From the NCBI GenBank assembly GCA_030849065.1, contig JASAON010001607.1:26593-90592 (forward strand): DNA of 64,000 nt, written 5' to 3'. Both the position numbers and the translations under genes were made by a program. Shown piece by piece: positions 9,882 through 19,250 of this stretch (positions are counted from its first letter, which is position 1; every line of letters starts with the position of its first letter). The notes beneath the pieces were generated by a model. The model was not told the origin of the DNA, did not search any database, and saw only the letters and a program-made list of their open reading frames with translations. The stretch comes from Jaenimonas drosophilae. Lineage: Eukaryota; Euglenozoa; Kinetoplastea; Trypanosomatida; Trypanosomatidae.

Positions 9882-12395
9882 CTAGCGCTTCATGAAGAGT
9901 CGCGTACGTCGGGCCTTTGTGGTTGGCGCCGCAACGGCTTCCGACACGGCGGCGAGTGAGCCGCCATGGAGGGCCTCCGCCGCGCTCCACTGCGCCACGA
10001 GTGGGGAGAGTATGAGGGCCACCCACTGCTGCACACGTTGAGCGGCATCAAAGCCAACGACCGAGGCCAGCTCATCACCGGCGCCGTGCTCCCGCGCACT
10101 GCCCGTGAAGAGGTTGGTCAGGGTGGTGCGTGTGCGATCGTGGAGCTGCACAAAGGCACGTCGCACCATGGGCCACCCAACGAGCTCCTCCACAACCTCC
10201 GTCGATGCACCTGCTAACCTCAGTCGGGCCGCCAGTGATGATGTGCTCTTGTTGGCGTTGTCGCGTGGGATGGCGTAGGCCACCACCGCCTCCACGGCCG
10301 CCGTCCATCGCGAGAGTGCGGGGGTGAAGCTTGACGGAAGCGTTGTGGGTGCAACACACGTTGATGGCTCCGCCGCCTCACTCTCCATCTTGGACCTCCA
10401 CCCAACAGCCTCGCCTTGAAAATCCGCCCACACACCCTCCAACAAGCCAACATGAATGGCGTTGAGCTGACGAACACACGCAACGAGACGATCCACGTGT
10501 TGTGTGCCATTCTCATCACCAGCAGCAGCCTCCTCCTTCACAATCTGCTTGAGCGCGCGACGGTGCAGTGCGATGCGGCGCGCCCACACAAGATCCACGC
10601 GGCCCAGCACTTCGTATCGGTGCGTGAGGGAGGCCGTGCGTGCCGCGTCGGCTGTGGCGGTCTGGATGAAGGCCTGCAGCAGAGCATCGGCGCGAGGAAG
10701 TTGGTTGCTGCGCTCCTCCATCCGCGCCCACTGGCACCACCAACGATCCTCAAGCGGGGCCGTCTTGACGGCGATGGCGTACACCTCGCGACAGCGTGAG
10801 AGGGCGAGCTCCGCCACATCAGCACCAGGTGATGATGATGATGCAGCGGCCACCTCGGCCGCGGCAGCTCGCTGCTCCAGCTGAATCGCCGCATCAAAGA
10901 TGGGGGCGTCGGCAGAGACGTGGAGCGCGGCGCGAAGAAGCCGTCGGGCGTGTTGCACCTCACCGTGGCGCTCCTCGAGTGCCGCGGCCTCGAGCCACAC
11001 GCGAGGGCAGCTGGCCGCATCAAAGGGAAACGCCTTGATGGTCTGTGCCAGCAGCGCACGGGCCTCATCCGTGGCGCCGGCATCGCGTAGACGGTGCGCA
11101 AGCTCCATCGCCAGGACGGCGCGCTGCTGCTGCGCGTGGACGGAGGCAGTGGGTGCCTCCACGGCACGGCGGAGTAGCTTCATCGATGCCGCCTCCACCG
11201 CCGCATGCCCATCCTCTCCACCACGAGATGATTGTAGTGCCTCCGACTCCTCACGTAACACAACGTAGAGCAGAGCTGCCGCATCAAAATCATCTGCCTT
11301 GTGAAGGAGCCGAGCCTCCAACACTTTCTTGCGTTCTGCGCGTGCCACGTGATCGTAGTTGGCACGGCTGCCACAGCGGCGCTCAAAGCGGCCGTAAATG
11401 GCCATGGCCTCATCCATGAGGCGTGCTGCCGCTCCCTTCTCCACGGATGATGATGATGATGAAGGAGAAACAGCACCGGCCTCCTCCGACTGCGCCAGCT
11501 GCGTTAGTTGGTGCAGCAGATGCTGATAGGCCTCTCGTGCGGCATCCACCTCGCCATCCTCCGCCAGCAACTCCGCCAGGGCGAGCGGGATGCGGCAGCT
11601 CAAGGGGCCCCACACAAGTGTTTCGGGAAGTGCCTGGAGAGCGGTGTGCAGAACCGCACGTGCACGTGTGCGATCGGCAAGAATAACCGTTTCAACGTTG
11701 GCGTAGAAGAGCCACGCCTCGACGGAGTTGGCCGACTCCACGAAGCGGCGCAACACCGTTCTGCACGCCTCTGTTCGCCCACGCTCTGCCTCAAACTTGG
11801 CGTAGAGCTCAAAGGCACACGGCGGTGCCGCCCCACACTGGATCCACCGCTCAAACACATCTCGCATGTGCAGCTCCTGCCCCGCTGCTTGCTCCAACAA
11901 GATGTACTTCAGCCACAGGTCAACGCTGGCGGGGAGGGCGGAGACGCCACGATGAAAAACCTCGCGCGCATGTTGCACAAAGCCGCACGAGGCCTCGAGC
12001 TCCGCATAATCGCGCCACACGTTGGGGTTGCTGCCGTGGACGGGAATGCTCCTCTCCAGCACGGCGCGCATACGTGCAAAATCCTTCTGTTGTGCCTCCC
12101 ATCGTGCGTACTTAATCCAGTTGCCAATAAAGGCATAACCACGACGAACGCGCTCCTCCAACTCCGCGCGACGTTTTTGGCGGTACATGGCGAGCTCTTC
12201 AGGTGAGTGAATCATGATGCGCGCGGTGCGCTTGCCATGCGAAGCGTGAAACTCTTGCATCTCGGCCGCCTCACGCAGGAGCTCGCTGGCGCTGATTTGG
12301 TGCTCCGACTCACGTGCATCGCGGTACACGTCATGGCGGCGCATGGCTGCCGCCGCGGGGCCTAATTTTTGCGACTTGCTTCTACCGCGCTTCAT
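9882..12395 (-). CDS. CLF1: Crooked neck-like pre-mRNA splicing factor (Clf1/Syf3/CRNKL1), HAT repeats
   Basis: 837 residues from ATG 12395 (the open frame runs 20 codons further without another ATG). The N-terminus carries the family signature QISASELLREAAEMQE, then EELAMYRQKRRAELEERVRR and the first HAT repeat GNWIKYARWEAQQKDFARMRAVLER-type. Further half-a-TPR repeats follow with the W...YA..E spacing: NVWRDYAELEA, DLWLKYILLEQ, ELYAKFEAERG, EAWLFYANVE, then more degenerate ones to about residue 600. The family scaffolds the Prp19-associated (NTC) complex in the catalytic spliceosome; in kinetoplastids it would serve trans-splicing and the few cis-introns. The C-terminus is basic (KARRTRLFMKR), a possible nuclear signal. 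Length is somewhat above the usual 690-850. Confidence 0.88.
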   Translation of the reverse strand: MKRGRSKSQKLGPAAAAMRRHDVYRDARESEHQISASELLREAAEMQEFHASHGKRTARIMIHSPEELAMYRQKRRAELEERVRRGYAFIGNWIKYARWEAQQKDFARMRAVLERSIPVHGSNPNVWRDYAELEASCGFVQHAREVFHRGVSALPASVDLWLKYILLEQAAGQELHMRDVFERWIQCGAAPPCAFELYAKFEAERGRTEACRTVLRRFVESANSVEAWLFYANVETVILADRTRARAVLHTALQALPETLVWGPLSCRIPLALAELLAEDGEVDAAREAYQHLLHQLTQLAQSEEAGAVSPSSSSSSVEKGAAARLMDEAMAIYGRFERRCGSRANYDHVARAERKKVLEARLLHKADDFDAAALLYVVLREESEALQSSRGGEDGHAAVEAASMKLLRRAVEAPTASVHAQQQRAVLAMELAHRLRDAGATDEARALLAQTIKAFPFDAASCPRVWLEAAALEERHGEVQHARRLLRAALHVSADAPIFDAAIQLEQRAAAAEVAAASSSSPGADVAELALSRCREVYAIAVKTAPLEDRWWCQWARMEERSNQLPRADALLQAFIQTATADAARTASLTHRYEVLGRVDLVWARRIALHRRALKQIVKEEAAAGDENGTQHVDRLVACVRQLNAIHVGLLEGVWADFQGEAVGWRSKMESEAAEPSTCVAPTTLPSSFTPALSRWTAAVEAVVAYAIPRDNANKSTSSLAARLRLAGASTEVVEELVGWPMVRRAFVQLHDRTRTTLTNLFTGSAREHGAGDELASVVGFDAAQRVQQWVALILSPLVAQWSAAEALHGGSLAAVSEAVAAPTTKARRTRLFMKR

Positions 12396-12778
12396 GATTG
12401 CAGCGGTTGTGTGTTGTGTTGTTGTGTGCAGTGAGCAGCCTAGAACAACAGCCACACACGTACTGACATCACCAACATCATTGTGTTACAAGGCCAAATC
12501 AAGAAGAGTGAAGAAGAAGAAGAAGAAGTTGCATTCGTGAGTTCCAGAGCCCAACAACAACAACAATAGAAATATAGTAGTACTCGTGTCAGTGGTGCCG
12601 TTATGATGCATCCTCATCATCACCCACACACACACAACACAACAACAAGGTCTGAGTGTATGTGCGTGTGTGTGAGTGATGATGTATGAGTGATGAGCTT
12701 AGGTAGCTTCTAGAATCGATCCATGAGCGTGTGTGTGTGTGTGTGTGCGTGTGGTGGGGTTCATCCCCAGCTTATCAT
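12396..12778. other. Intergenic region with GT microsatellite
   Basis: No gene. A (GT)n run lies at about 12729-12747, just past the stop of the nucleoporin-like gene, with further CA/GT and CAACAA motifs. Upstream of the crooked-neck ATG the minus strand is CA-rich (CACAACAACACAACACACAA), with an AG about 47 nt before the start. Confidence 0.5.
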
Positions 12779-15700
12779 TCACGCGGAGATGGAGGAGATG
12801 GCCTTGAGCAGGTTGTGTGCGGCAGAGTCAATGATGGCCTGGTCCTTGGCGGATATGCGGCTCGCATCATCGCGCCGCAGCGCCTCGTGGCCGTAGCGTG
12901 CGAGAGGATCCACCAGGCCCGCCGTGAGGGCCGATTGTTGCTTGGCCGTGAGCGCACGCACCGCCAAACCTGCGGCTGCGGCCCACACAAGCCAGCAACT
13001 GGGCGTGGCAACGAGTACGTCGTTGTCGCGGAGGAGTGCTGCCTCTTCATCATCGTCATGCCGCCCTGCGTGGGGATGGCGGCGGTGCAGCAGCACCTCA
13101 AAGGCGTGGAGCAGGGCGGCGATGGCGGTGTAGGGATCCATCTCGTACACGCTCTCCATCACCGTTTGCGGTGTGTTGGCGAAGTCGCGAACGCAGGCCG
13201 CCACGGCCACGCGCCGCAACACATCAAAACGGCGTGCATCGCCCGGTGCCCCGCAGGCATCTCTGCACAGGTCCAGCAGCATCTCCCACTCCATCGAATC
13301 ATCTTTTTCATCATCACCTTCACCATCATCATCCTTCTCTGCTCCCGGGTGGGGGCCACGGATGGTGGTGGCGGTGCTGCCACTTCCTCGTCGTTGCTCC
13401 ACGAGCCACACCGCCCACGCCTCGGCCACCGCACCCACATCGACGGCGGCGAGCTGCGCAAGCTCAAAGGCCTCCTGCCACAGCCTCACCCCCACCAGTG
13501 CGTGGATGAGCTTCGTGATGCCGCGTGCGTAGTTGTCAGCGGAGGCACCCTCAATCCAAATATCCGCGCAATCCAAGGTGCCACCCAACGACCACAAACG
13601 TTCTTCGCAGTGTGCCTGGTATGCACGAAGACGCAGCCATGGAAGATCCTCGCGGGAGAGGAGCCGGCGTGAGGTGGAGCTTGTGTTGTTGGCCTCCGCC
13701 CCGCACAAGGAGGAGGCACCGCTGCCGGCACCGGTGTTGTTGTGTAGGTCCATCCACGAGAAGCCAACGGCCGAGTTCGGCGAGGCGTTGGTCGTGGTGG
13801 GGCTCGCCCCAGCAGAGGATCCATCATCCTGCGTGCGCACTGCTGCCGCCGGCGTGATGAGCTCCACCGCACTCACCGCCATCGAGCACAGCTCCGCCAC
13901 GGAAAGGTAGCGCGAGGCATCGCCCTGCCTACGTGGGGAGCAGCGGAGGAGCGAGGCGAGATTCGTCAAGACGCGGCCACATTGTGCGTAGGCGTGGCGG
14001 GCCAACAAGAAGCGGTGGAGGCCAAGAATTGCACGTGTGCGAATGGCTTCCGTTCTCTCTGACGCGCTCTTCGTTGGCAGGGCGGCGATGCACTGGTGCC
14101 ACTGATGCACCAACATGGAGTTGATGGCGGCAATATCGCAGGAGAGGTGGACGAGGGCGTTGGTCAGGCTCGGCATCTGGAAGCTGCGCTCAACGAGTGC
14201 GCGCACCGTGAGTTGGATGGCCTCCGTGTAGCGTCCAAGGTTGGCGGTGATGGGGTGGTTGGTGCTGCGAGCCTCATCCATCAACGCCACGGCAGATTGC
14301 AGGTCGTGGAAGCAGGGGCCAACATCTCCATCTTCAGCGCTATATCGGGCAAGGCCCAACAAGGCTTCTACGTGGAGCTCCAGCAAGGCATGCTGCAGCG
14401 TGGCGAGTGAGGGGGCTCCTCCTCCTCGTTTATGAATGCCATCCACCTTGGTGCGTAGTTGGGTGAGCTCCACCATCAAGAAGCGTCGTGCGGTGTTGCC
14501 GTCCATGAGCACATCGCCGGATCGGCGCAACAGATAGCGAAAGAGACCAACGAGGTACACGGCAGAGGCCATGTTGGCATCCTGCATAAGCAGCAGCTCC
14601 CACTCACTGCGCGGAACGAGGCCCATCGTGGATGGTTGCTGCCCCGCGCCAGCCTCGGTGAGGAGGATGCCATCACTCAGGAGCACCTCGACGGCCTCAC
14701 GTGGGCTCAACTTGGCAAGCTCGAGAGAAACGTGGAGTGCGCGGACGTGTACCGCCGCGGCACGTGCTGTACGCCCAGCATGAAGATCTGAAAGGAGGAT
14801 GTAGTGATGGAGGAGTGGATGAGTGTTGGCGAGGTACGTGGCCCACATGACGGCTGCCTTGGCGTTGCGTGGGCTGCCGCTCACCCACAGACGCTGCGCC
14901 ACGCCAAGGGCATGTCGGGTGCAGGCGGTGGTGGTGGTGCGGGGAGATGCTTCCTCTTCATCGTCGCTGTGGTGCGGGTGCATCTCCACGAGGGCTCCCA
15001 CAATGGAGCCAACGAGATGTTCGTCGGAGGGATTGGCGGCCAGGGCGTTGACGAGGTCGGGGCCGCACACACGCGCGGTGTGGTAGGCCGCCACCCATCT
15101 CTCTATCAGCCGGCCGAGGTCCTGCGTCGCGCCGTCGTTGATGTGCGCCGCCGCGCCGCTCATCCAGCCGAGGTAGGTGATGAGGAGGAAGAGGATGCGG
15201 TGGTGCAGCTCGCGGCAGACGAGATGGAGAATGGCATGGCGGTCAAAGCGGCAGAAGGGCGGCAGGGTGGCGCACTCCGTCCGGATGGCGAGCATCATGG
15301 CCAGCTCCACATCTGCAGCACTCGCGGTGGTGAATTCCGGGCTCCATCCAGAGAGCCGTGCCTCACAGAGAATACGAGGTAAAGCAGGAAGCTGCCCGAG
15401 AGGTGCGGCGTGCTGCATCACCTGCTCCACCAACTCCGCAATGAGGCTCGTGCCAGACGGGCAGGCCCGCAACACCTCCAAGCCCTCCCAGAAGGGCCGC
15501 AACGCTGGCGTATCGTGGCGTCGTTGACGCGCCTCGCCATCCACCGTAGGCACCCACGCGAGGGCGGGAAGGTGCTGGTTGTGTTGCGTGCGCACCGGTG
15601 CGGCGGCATCCACCACACATGGTGGTGAGGCTCCGCCGCTCTGCACCTCGCCAGCACCTCCAGCTAGCCCGAGGACGGCCAAGTTAGGCTCCGCCGCCGA

Positions 15701-17467
15701 GACCTCGTCGAGCAGCAACACCGTCGTGGTGAGGGCGTCGAGCGTCGTTGTGATGGCGGCGGTGTCTGGCGTGGCGGAACACACAAGAGCATGAGCGCGG
15801 TGGTAGTCCTTGTGGCGCTCCACCACCACAAAATGATCTTCGTGGGTGAGTGCCGCGCGGAGATAGGAGTAGCGCCCACCACGGCTGAGGTTGGTCTGTG
15901 TGTGCTCCCACCGCACCTCCGCTTCTTGCGTCGTCTGGCGGACCGTCACGACCTGTGCGAGGGCGAGCGGGATCGGGGCGTTGAGGGAGGCGAGGGTGTG
16001 CGGGCAGAGAAGGTGCGCATCCTCCTCCATCCCGAGATCCCAGAGGAGGAGCAGCGACTTGCCGGAGTGGGCGATGGAGCAGCTCATGGGCGAGCTGGCA
16101 AGGGTAGGCGGAGCGAGGTCCAGCACATGGCGGAGGCCAACACGTTGTTCTGTGCTGGCCGCGAGGAGGGGCATGACCGCCCAGGTGCATCGGCGGCCCT
16201 CTCCACGACCGATGCAGCTCACAATGTGGAGATCATGCCGGCGCTCATCCATCGCCGCCCACTGCTGAATCGTGGGAGCGGCCTCCACGCCATCCGCCCC
16301 CTCCTCGGCGGAGGTGGCGAGGCCAGCGAGGATGTTCTGCGGCAACGGGCAGCTCGGGTAGCTCGTTGCCTCCATCCAGCTCTCCCCGGTTCCGTCGTAC
16401 ACCTCCAACAGCCCATTCCAGCGAAGCAGCACCACGTAGTGGCTGTTGTGTACGGCACAGAGGGAGAGATAGCGCCGCGCGGGGATGTGGTGGCCGGCGC
16501 CATCACCCGAGGTGCCGCTGCCTCCCTCTCCACGTCTGCCGAGGACCCTCGAGAGCCAACGCCCGCCGAAGGAGGATGTGGGGGCGGTGTAGCTCGCACT
16601 CGCTTCACGTTGTTGCGGATGATCCCCACCCGCCTCTACTCCGGCCAGCATCGCATAACCTGGCGGGTGTGGCTGCCGACGCAGGGTATCCACGGCGGCC
16701 CCAACCCGCTCCTTCACCTCTCCATCTTCGCGGATGAGCTCAACCCGTGTACGTCCATCGAGGTGCAACAATGCGCGCCACAAATGTTGGCCATTGGTGA
16801 TGACTACCACGCTCGCGAGATCCTCGGCAGAATTTTCACGACGAGGTGGCAGAGCGCCAACCACGCAGGCACTGAGTTGATCCTCATCTTCGGCAACGAC
16901 GCCACCAGGAAGACGAAGTGGGTTGGCGAAGGTGATGATGTGGCCCTCTGGAACCAAGATGAGCCGCTCCTGTGCGCGCTGCACCGTCACCCGTAGAAAT
17001 CCAGCCACCAACGACGACGAGAGCCACGTGGCGGCAACGCAGTGCTCCGCCTTGGCCAGCCGCGTGAGGCCGCACGTGAGGAGCTGCTCACCACCAACAT
17101 CTCCACGACCAGCAGTGGGATAAATGGGGACATCAATGCTCAACAGACGAGCATCTCCAGCGCGGGCCTCTGCCGCGCTCTCGCCATCCCCAACGGCAAG
17201 CAGGTGGAGGAGGTAGCCCGAGGCACCTCCACGCGGTCGGGGGCGTTGATCGAGCCACCACAATAACGAGCCACGTACCTCTGGCATTGGCAGGCTGCCA
17301 CTATGTGCGAAGGATGAGTAGATGAAGGCGTTGGGGGTATGCCATGCGTCCTCCGCGGCGGATAATGAGGCATCGACGTGTGTGATGGCGCCGCTACCGG
17401 AGGCCTCACCACCCACACGGAGGGTGGTGGTGGCATCGTGCTCATCAAAGAAGAGGATGCTCCTCAT
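12779..17467 (-). CDS. Large beta-propeller/alpha-solenoid protein, probable Nup120/Nup160-type nucleoporin
   Basis: 1562 residues from ATG 17467. The N-terminal half (about 1-650) is rich in short beta-strands with WD-like sequences (for example YLSLCAVHNSHYVVLLRWNGLLEVYDG-type strands); the C-terminal half is helical and Ala/Leu-rich with solenoid character (LWQEAFELAQLAAV, AIAALLHAFEVLLHRR). Size and propeller-then-solenoid order fit the Nup120/Nup160 or Nup133 class of the outer-ring Y-complex. No short motif is diagnostic, so the assignment rests on architecture and general resemblance. Vesicle-coat or IFT proteins with the same fold are the alternatives. An acidic insert (DDDGEGDDEKDD) lies in the C-terminal third. 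Confidence 0.5.
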   Translation of the reverse strand: MRSILFFDEHDATTTLRVGGEASGSGAITHVDASLSAAEDAWHTPNAFIYSSFAHSGSLPMPEVRGSLLWWLDQRPRPRGGASGYLLHLLAVGDGESAAEARAGDARLLSIDVPIYPTAGRGDVGGEQLLTCGLTRLAKAEHCVAATWLSSSLVAGFLRVTVQRAQERLILVPEGHIITFANPLRLPGGVVAEDEDQLSACVVGALPPRRENSAEDLASVVVITNGQHLWRALLHLDGRTRVELIREDGEVKERVGAAVDTLRRQPHPPGYAMLAGVEAGGDHPQQREASASYTAPTSSFGGRWLSRVLGRRGEGGSGTSGDGAGHHIPARRYLSLCAVHNSHYVVLLRWNGLLEVYDGTGESWMEATSYPSCPLPQNILAGLATSAEEGADGVEAAPTIQQWAAMDERRHDLHIVSCIGRGEGRRCTWAVMPLLAASTEQRVGLRHVLDLAPPTLASSPMSCSIAHSGKSLLLLWDLGMEEDAHLLCPHTLASLNAPIPLALAQVVTVRQTTQEAEVRWEHTQTNLSRGGRYSYLRAALTHEDHFVVVERHKDYHRAHALVCSATPDTAAITTTLDALTTTVLLLDEVSAAEPNLAVLGLAGGAGEVQSGGASPPCVVDAAAPVRTQHNQHLPALAWVPTVDGEARQRRHDTPALRPFWEGLEVLRACPSGTSLIAELVEQVMQHAAPLGQLPALPRILCEARLSGWSPEFTTASAADVELAMMLAIRTECATLPPFCRFDRHAILHLVCRELHHRILFLLITYLGWMSGAAAHINDGATQDLGRLIERWVAAYHTARVCGPDLVNALAANPSDEHLVGSIVGALVEMHPHHSDDEEEASPRTTTTACTRHALGVAQRLWVSGSPRNAKAAVMWATYLANTHPLLHHYILLSDLHAGRTARAAAVHVRALHVSLELAKLSPREAVEVLLSDGILLTEAGAGQQPSTMGLVPRSEWELLLMQDANMASAVYLVGLFRYLLRRSGDVLMDGNTARRFLMVELTQLRTKVDGIHKRGGGAPSLATLQHALLELHVEALLGLARYSAEDGDVGPCFHDLQSAVALMDEARSTNHPITANLGRYTEAIQLTVRALVERSFQMPSLTNALVHLSCDIAAINSMLVHQWHQCIAALPTKSASERTEAIRTRAILGLHRFLLARHAYAQCGRVLTNLASLLRCSPRRQGDASRYLSVAELCSMAVSAVELITPAAAVRTQDDGSSAGASPTTTNASPNSAVGFSWMDLHNNTGAGSGASSLCGAEANNTSSTSRRLLSREDLPWLRLRAYQAHCEERLWSLGGTLDCADIWIEGASADNYARGITKLIHALVGVRLWQEAFELAQLAAVDVGAVAEAWAVWLVEQRRGSGSTATTIRGPHPGAEKDDDGEGDDEKDDSMEWEMLLDLCRDACGAPGDARRFDVLRRVAVAACVRDFANTPQTVMESVYEMDPYTAIAALLHAFEVLLHRRHPHAGRHDDDEEAALLRDNDVLVATPSCWLVWAAAAGLAVRALTAKQQSALTAGLVDPLARYGHEALRRDDASRISAKDQAIIDSAAHNLLKAISSISA

Positions 17468-18023
17468 TGGCCCACACCCACACAAGAAAGACGATGGGGT
17501 AGTGGGGGGAAATGAGGGGCAAAGCCTGAACCTAGCAACTTCCTACATGAAACAATAGAGAGATGATGATACAATGAGCATCTCAGCTACAGCACACAAA
17601 CACACACAAGCATGAAGCAGATGGGCATACACATCAGCCTCCACTCCCCCTTGAGCAAGTCGGCAGGTGGGTGTAGTGGTGGTGATGTGGTTGTAGTAGT
17701 AGTAGTTTTTTTTTGTATCTAGCTCTTCGCTCGAGATCCCTGTACATCAAACAAATCGGCAACCCGCGGCGTTGCAGTTGCGTGCCTCTGACTGAGGATT
17801 CAGTTGGTGATGGTGGTGGCGATGCACGCACTCAATGCGCACACAATACATTAGCACACACACACACACATATACGTGGTGGAAGGCGTCAACGGCCCCC
17901 ACCAGCCGTCAGACGGAATCAGCTTCCCTCTATGCGGGCACTGCTTCAAAGGATGAAGCACAGGCAAGGAGAGAAGCACCATCACTATCATCATCATCCC
18001 AACCGTACACGCACACGCCAACC
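17468..18023. other. Intergenic region
   Basis: No gene. Contains a T8 run near 17707 and a CA repeat near 17855-17870. The minus strand upstream of the nucleoporin-like start has a C/T-rich stretch (TTTGCCCCTCATTTCCCCCC) after TTCAG. Confidence 0.5.
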
Positions 18024-19250
18024 TCATGCGCTGCGATCCATCAGGCGCCGTGGAGGCTCACTACCTCCGCATGACTGCTGCAGCACCTCCATCTGGCGGC
18101 GCTGTACAGTGGGGCCAAACGCACCAGAATTGGCGCTCTCCACCAAGGCCGCACTACCACTCGTGTCGGTCTTCTGATTGCATGCGTGCTTCAGCAAGAC
18201 GGTACCCGTTCTAGTACGGATAATGTTTTGTTGGCTCTCAAGCTCACGGCGGACGTTGATGTAGCGCTGGAGAAGCTCATCCAATTCACGCTTACGGTCT
18301 CGCTCCAGGAAGAGGCGGCGGCTCTCCACCTTCATGCGGAGTGCGAGCAGCTCCTGTTGGTGGCGTCGGCGGAGGGCGTACTCGCGGCGCTCGTACATGG
18401 TGGCTCGGGTTCCCTGAAAGCGCTCCAAATCGTTCATCTCCATCTCATCCGCCTTGCGCTTCTCCTCCTGTGCGCGAACGTAGTTCTTCTGGCGTGCCAG
18501 GGCCTGCTGCTTGTTGCGTGTGTGGATCAAGTCGCGACTATATCGGAGAACACGCGGGTTAAAATCCCGCATCTCCTCATGGAACTGTTCTAGCTCGTCG
18601 TTCTGACGCTCCAGCAGACGAATCTCCTGCTCGAGCTGCTGTTCCTCAAAGAGATCAATCTTTTCGTTCCAGGTGCGATGAAACGCACGGAACTCGTCGC
18701 GGTGGGCTTCTTCCAGCATACGGCGTTCATCCATTTGCTGCTCCGTCAGGCCACGTACGTGGCGGGTTTCTTCCTCGAGGCGAAGATTGCGCAGCACCTG
18801 CTGAACCAAGTGAGCCTCCTTGTACATGGAGCGGCTCTGACAGGCCATGCGGTAGTCCTTCAGCACCTCCACATACTCCGCCATCCGCATCTCCACATCT
18901 TCATCCTTGCAGGCGATGCTCTCCAGCACTACGCGAGCCTGGCGCTCCTTGGCATCAAACTCATCATCATCCCGATTGCGCGCCGGGTCGGCCTGGCGTG
19001 CGCTGCCGCCGCGCTCCTCCTCCTCGTCGCACTCATCATCCTCCTCCTCCTCCTCTCCTTCCCCGTCGAGGTGTTGCTGCTTCGGGGGTGGGGGCTGATA
19101 GCGTGGCTGGCCAGCATCCCCGCTGCTGGAGCTGCTCGAGCTGCTGCTGTCGGAGGAATCATCCTCCTCCTCCGTGGTGGTGGAGTGGAGATCGGCGTAC
19201 TCGCGCTCAGGCGAGGGATCGGCAACGTCGCTCGTCCCAGTGGGCGGCAT
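18024..19250 (-). CDS. Coiled-coil protein, function unknown
   Basis: 408 residues from ATG 19250 (36 further upstream codons lack an ATG). Residues about 15-100 are acidic and low complexity (poly-Ser and poly-Glu/Asp). From about residue 110 to 370 the protein is almost wholly charged helix with heptad character: EEQQLEQEIRLLERQNDELEQ, then KNYVRAQEEKRKADEMEMNDLE and RRRHQQELLALRMKVESRR-type segments. The middle (EYVEVLKDYRMACQSRSMYKEAHLVQQVLRNL-like) is the least repetitive and probably the conserved core. No enzymatic motif. Cytoskeletal or flagellar coiled-coil proteins of protists look like this, but I recognise no named family. Confidence 0.7.
   Translation of the reverse strand: MPPTGTSDVADPSPEREYADLHSTTTEEEDDSSDSSSSSSSSSGDAGQPRYQPPPPKQQHLDGEGEEEEEDDECDEEEERGGSARQADPARNRDDDEFDAKERQARVVLESIACKDEDVEMRMAEYVEVLKDYRMACQSRSMYKEAHLVQQVLRNLRLEEETRHVRGLTEQQMDERRMLEEAHRDEFRAFHRTWNEKIDLFEEQQLEQEIRLLERQNDELEQFHEEMRDFNPRVLRYSRDLIHTRNKQQALARQKNYVRAQEEKRKADEMEMNDLERFQGTRATMYERREYALRRRHQQELLALRMKVESRRLFLERDRKRELDELLQRYINVRRELESQQNIIRTRTGTVLLKHACNQKTDTSGSAALVESANSGAFGPTVQRRQMEVLQQSCGGSEPPRRLMDRSA

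Noticed and set aside
9565..10026. 154-codon upstream extension of the PH-ARF frame
   Set aside because: It overlaps the end of the crooked-neck gene and translates CA repeats into Cys/Val runs; the ATG at 9564 immediately precedes the conserved region.
15791..16996. 401-codon plus-strand open frame
   Set aside because: Lies wholly within the nucleoporin-like gene on the opposite strand; GC-rich coding DNA commonly opens antisense frames.
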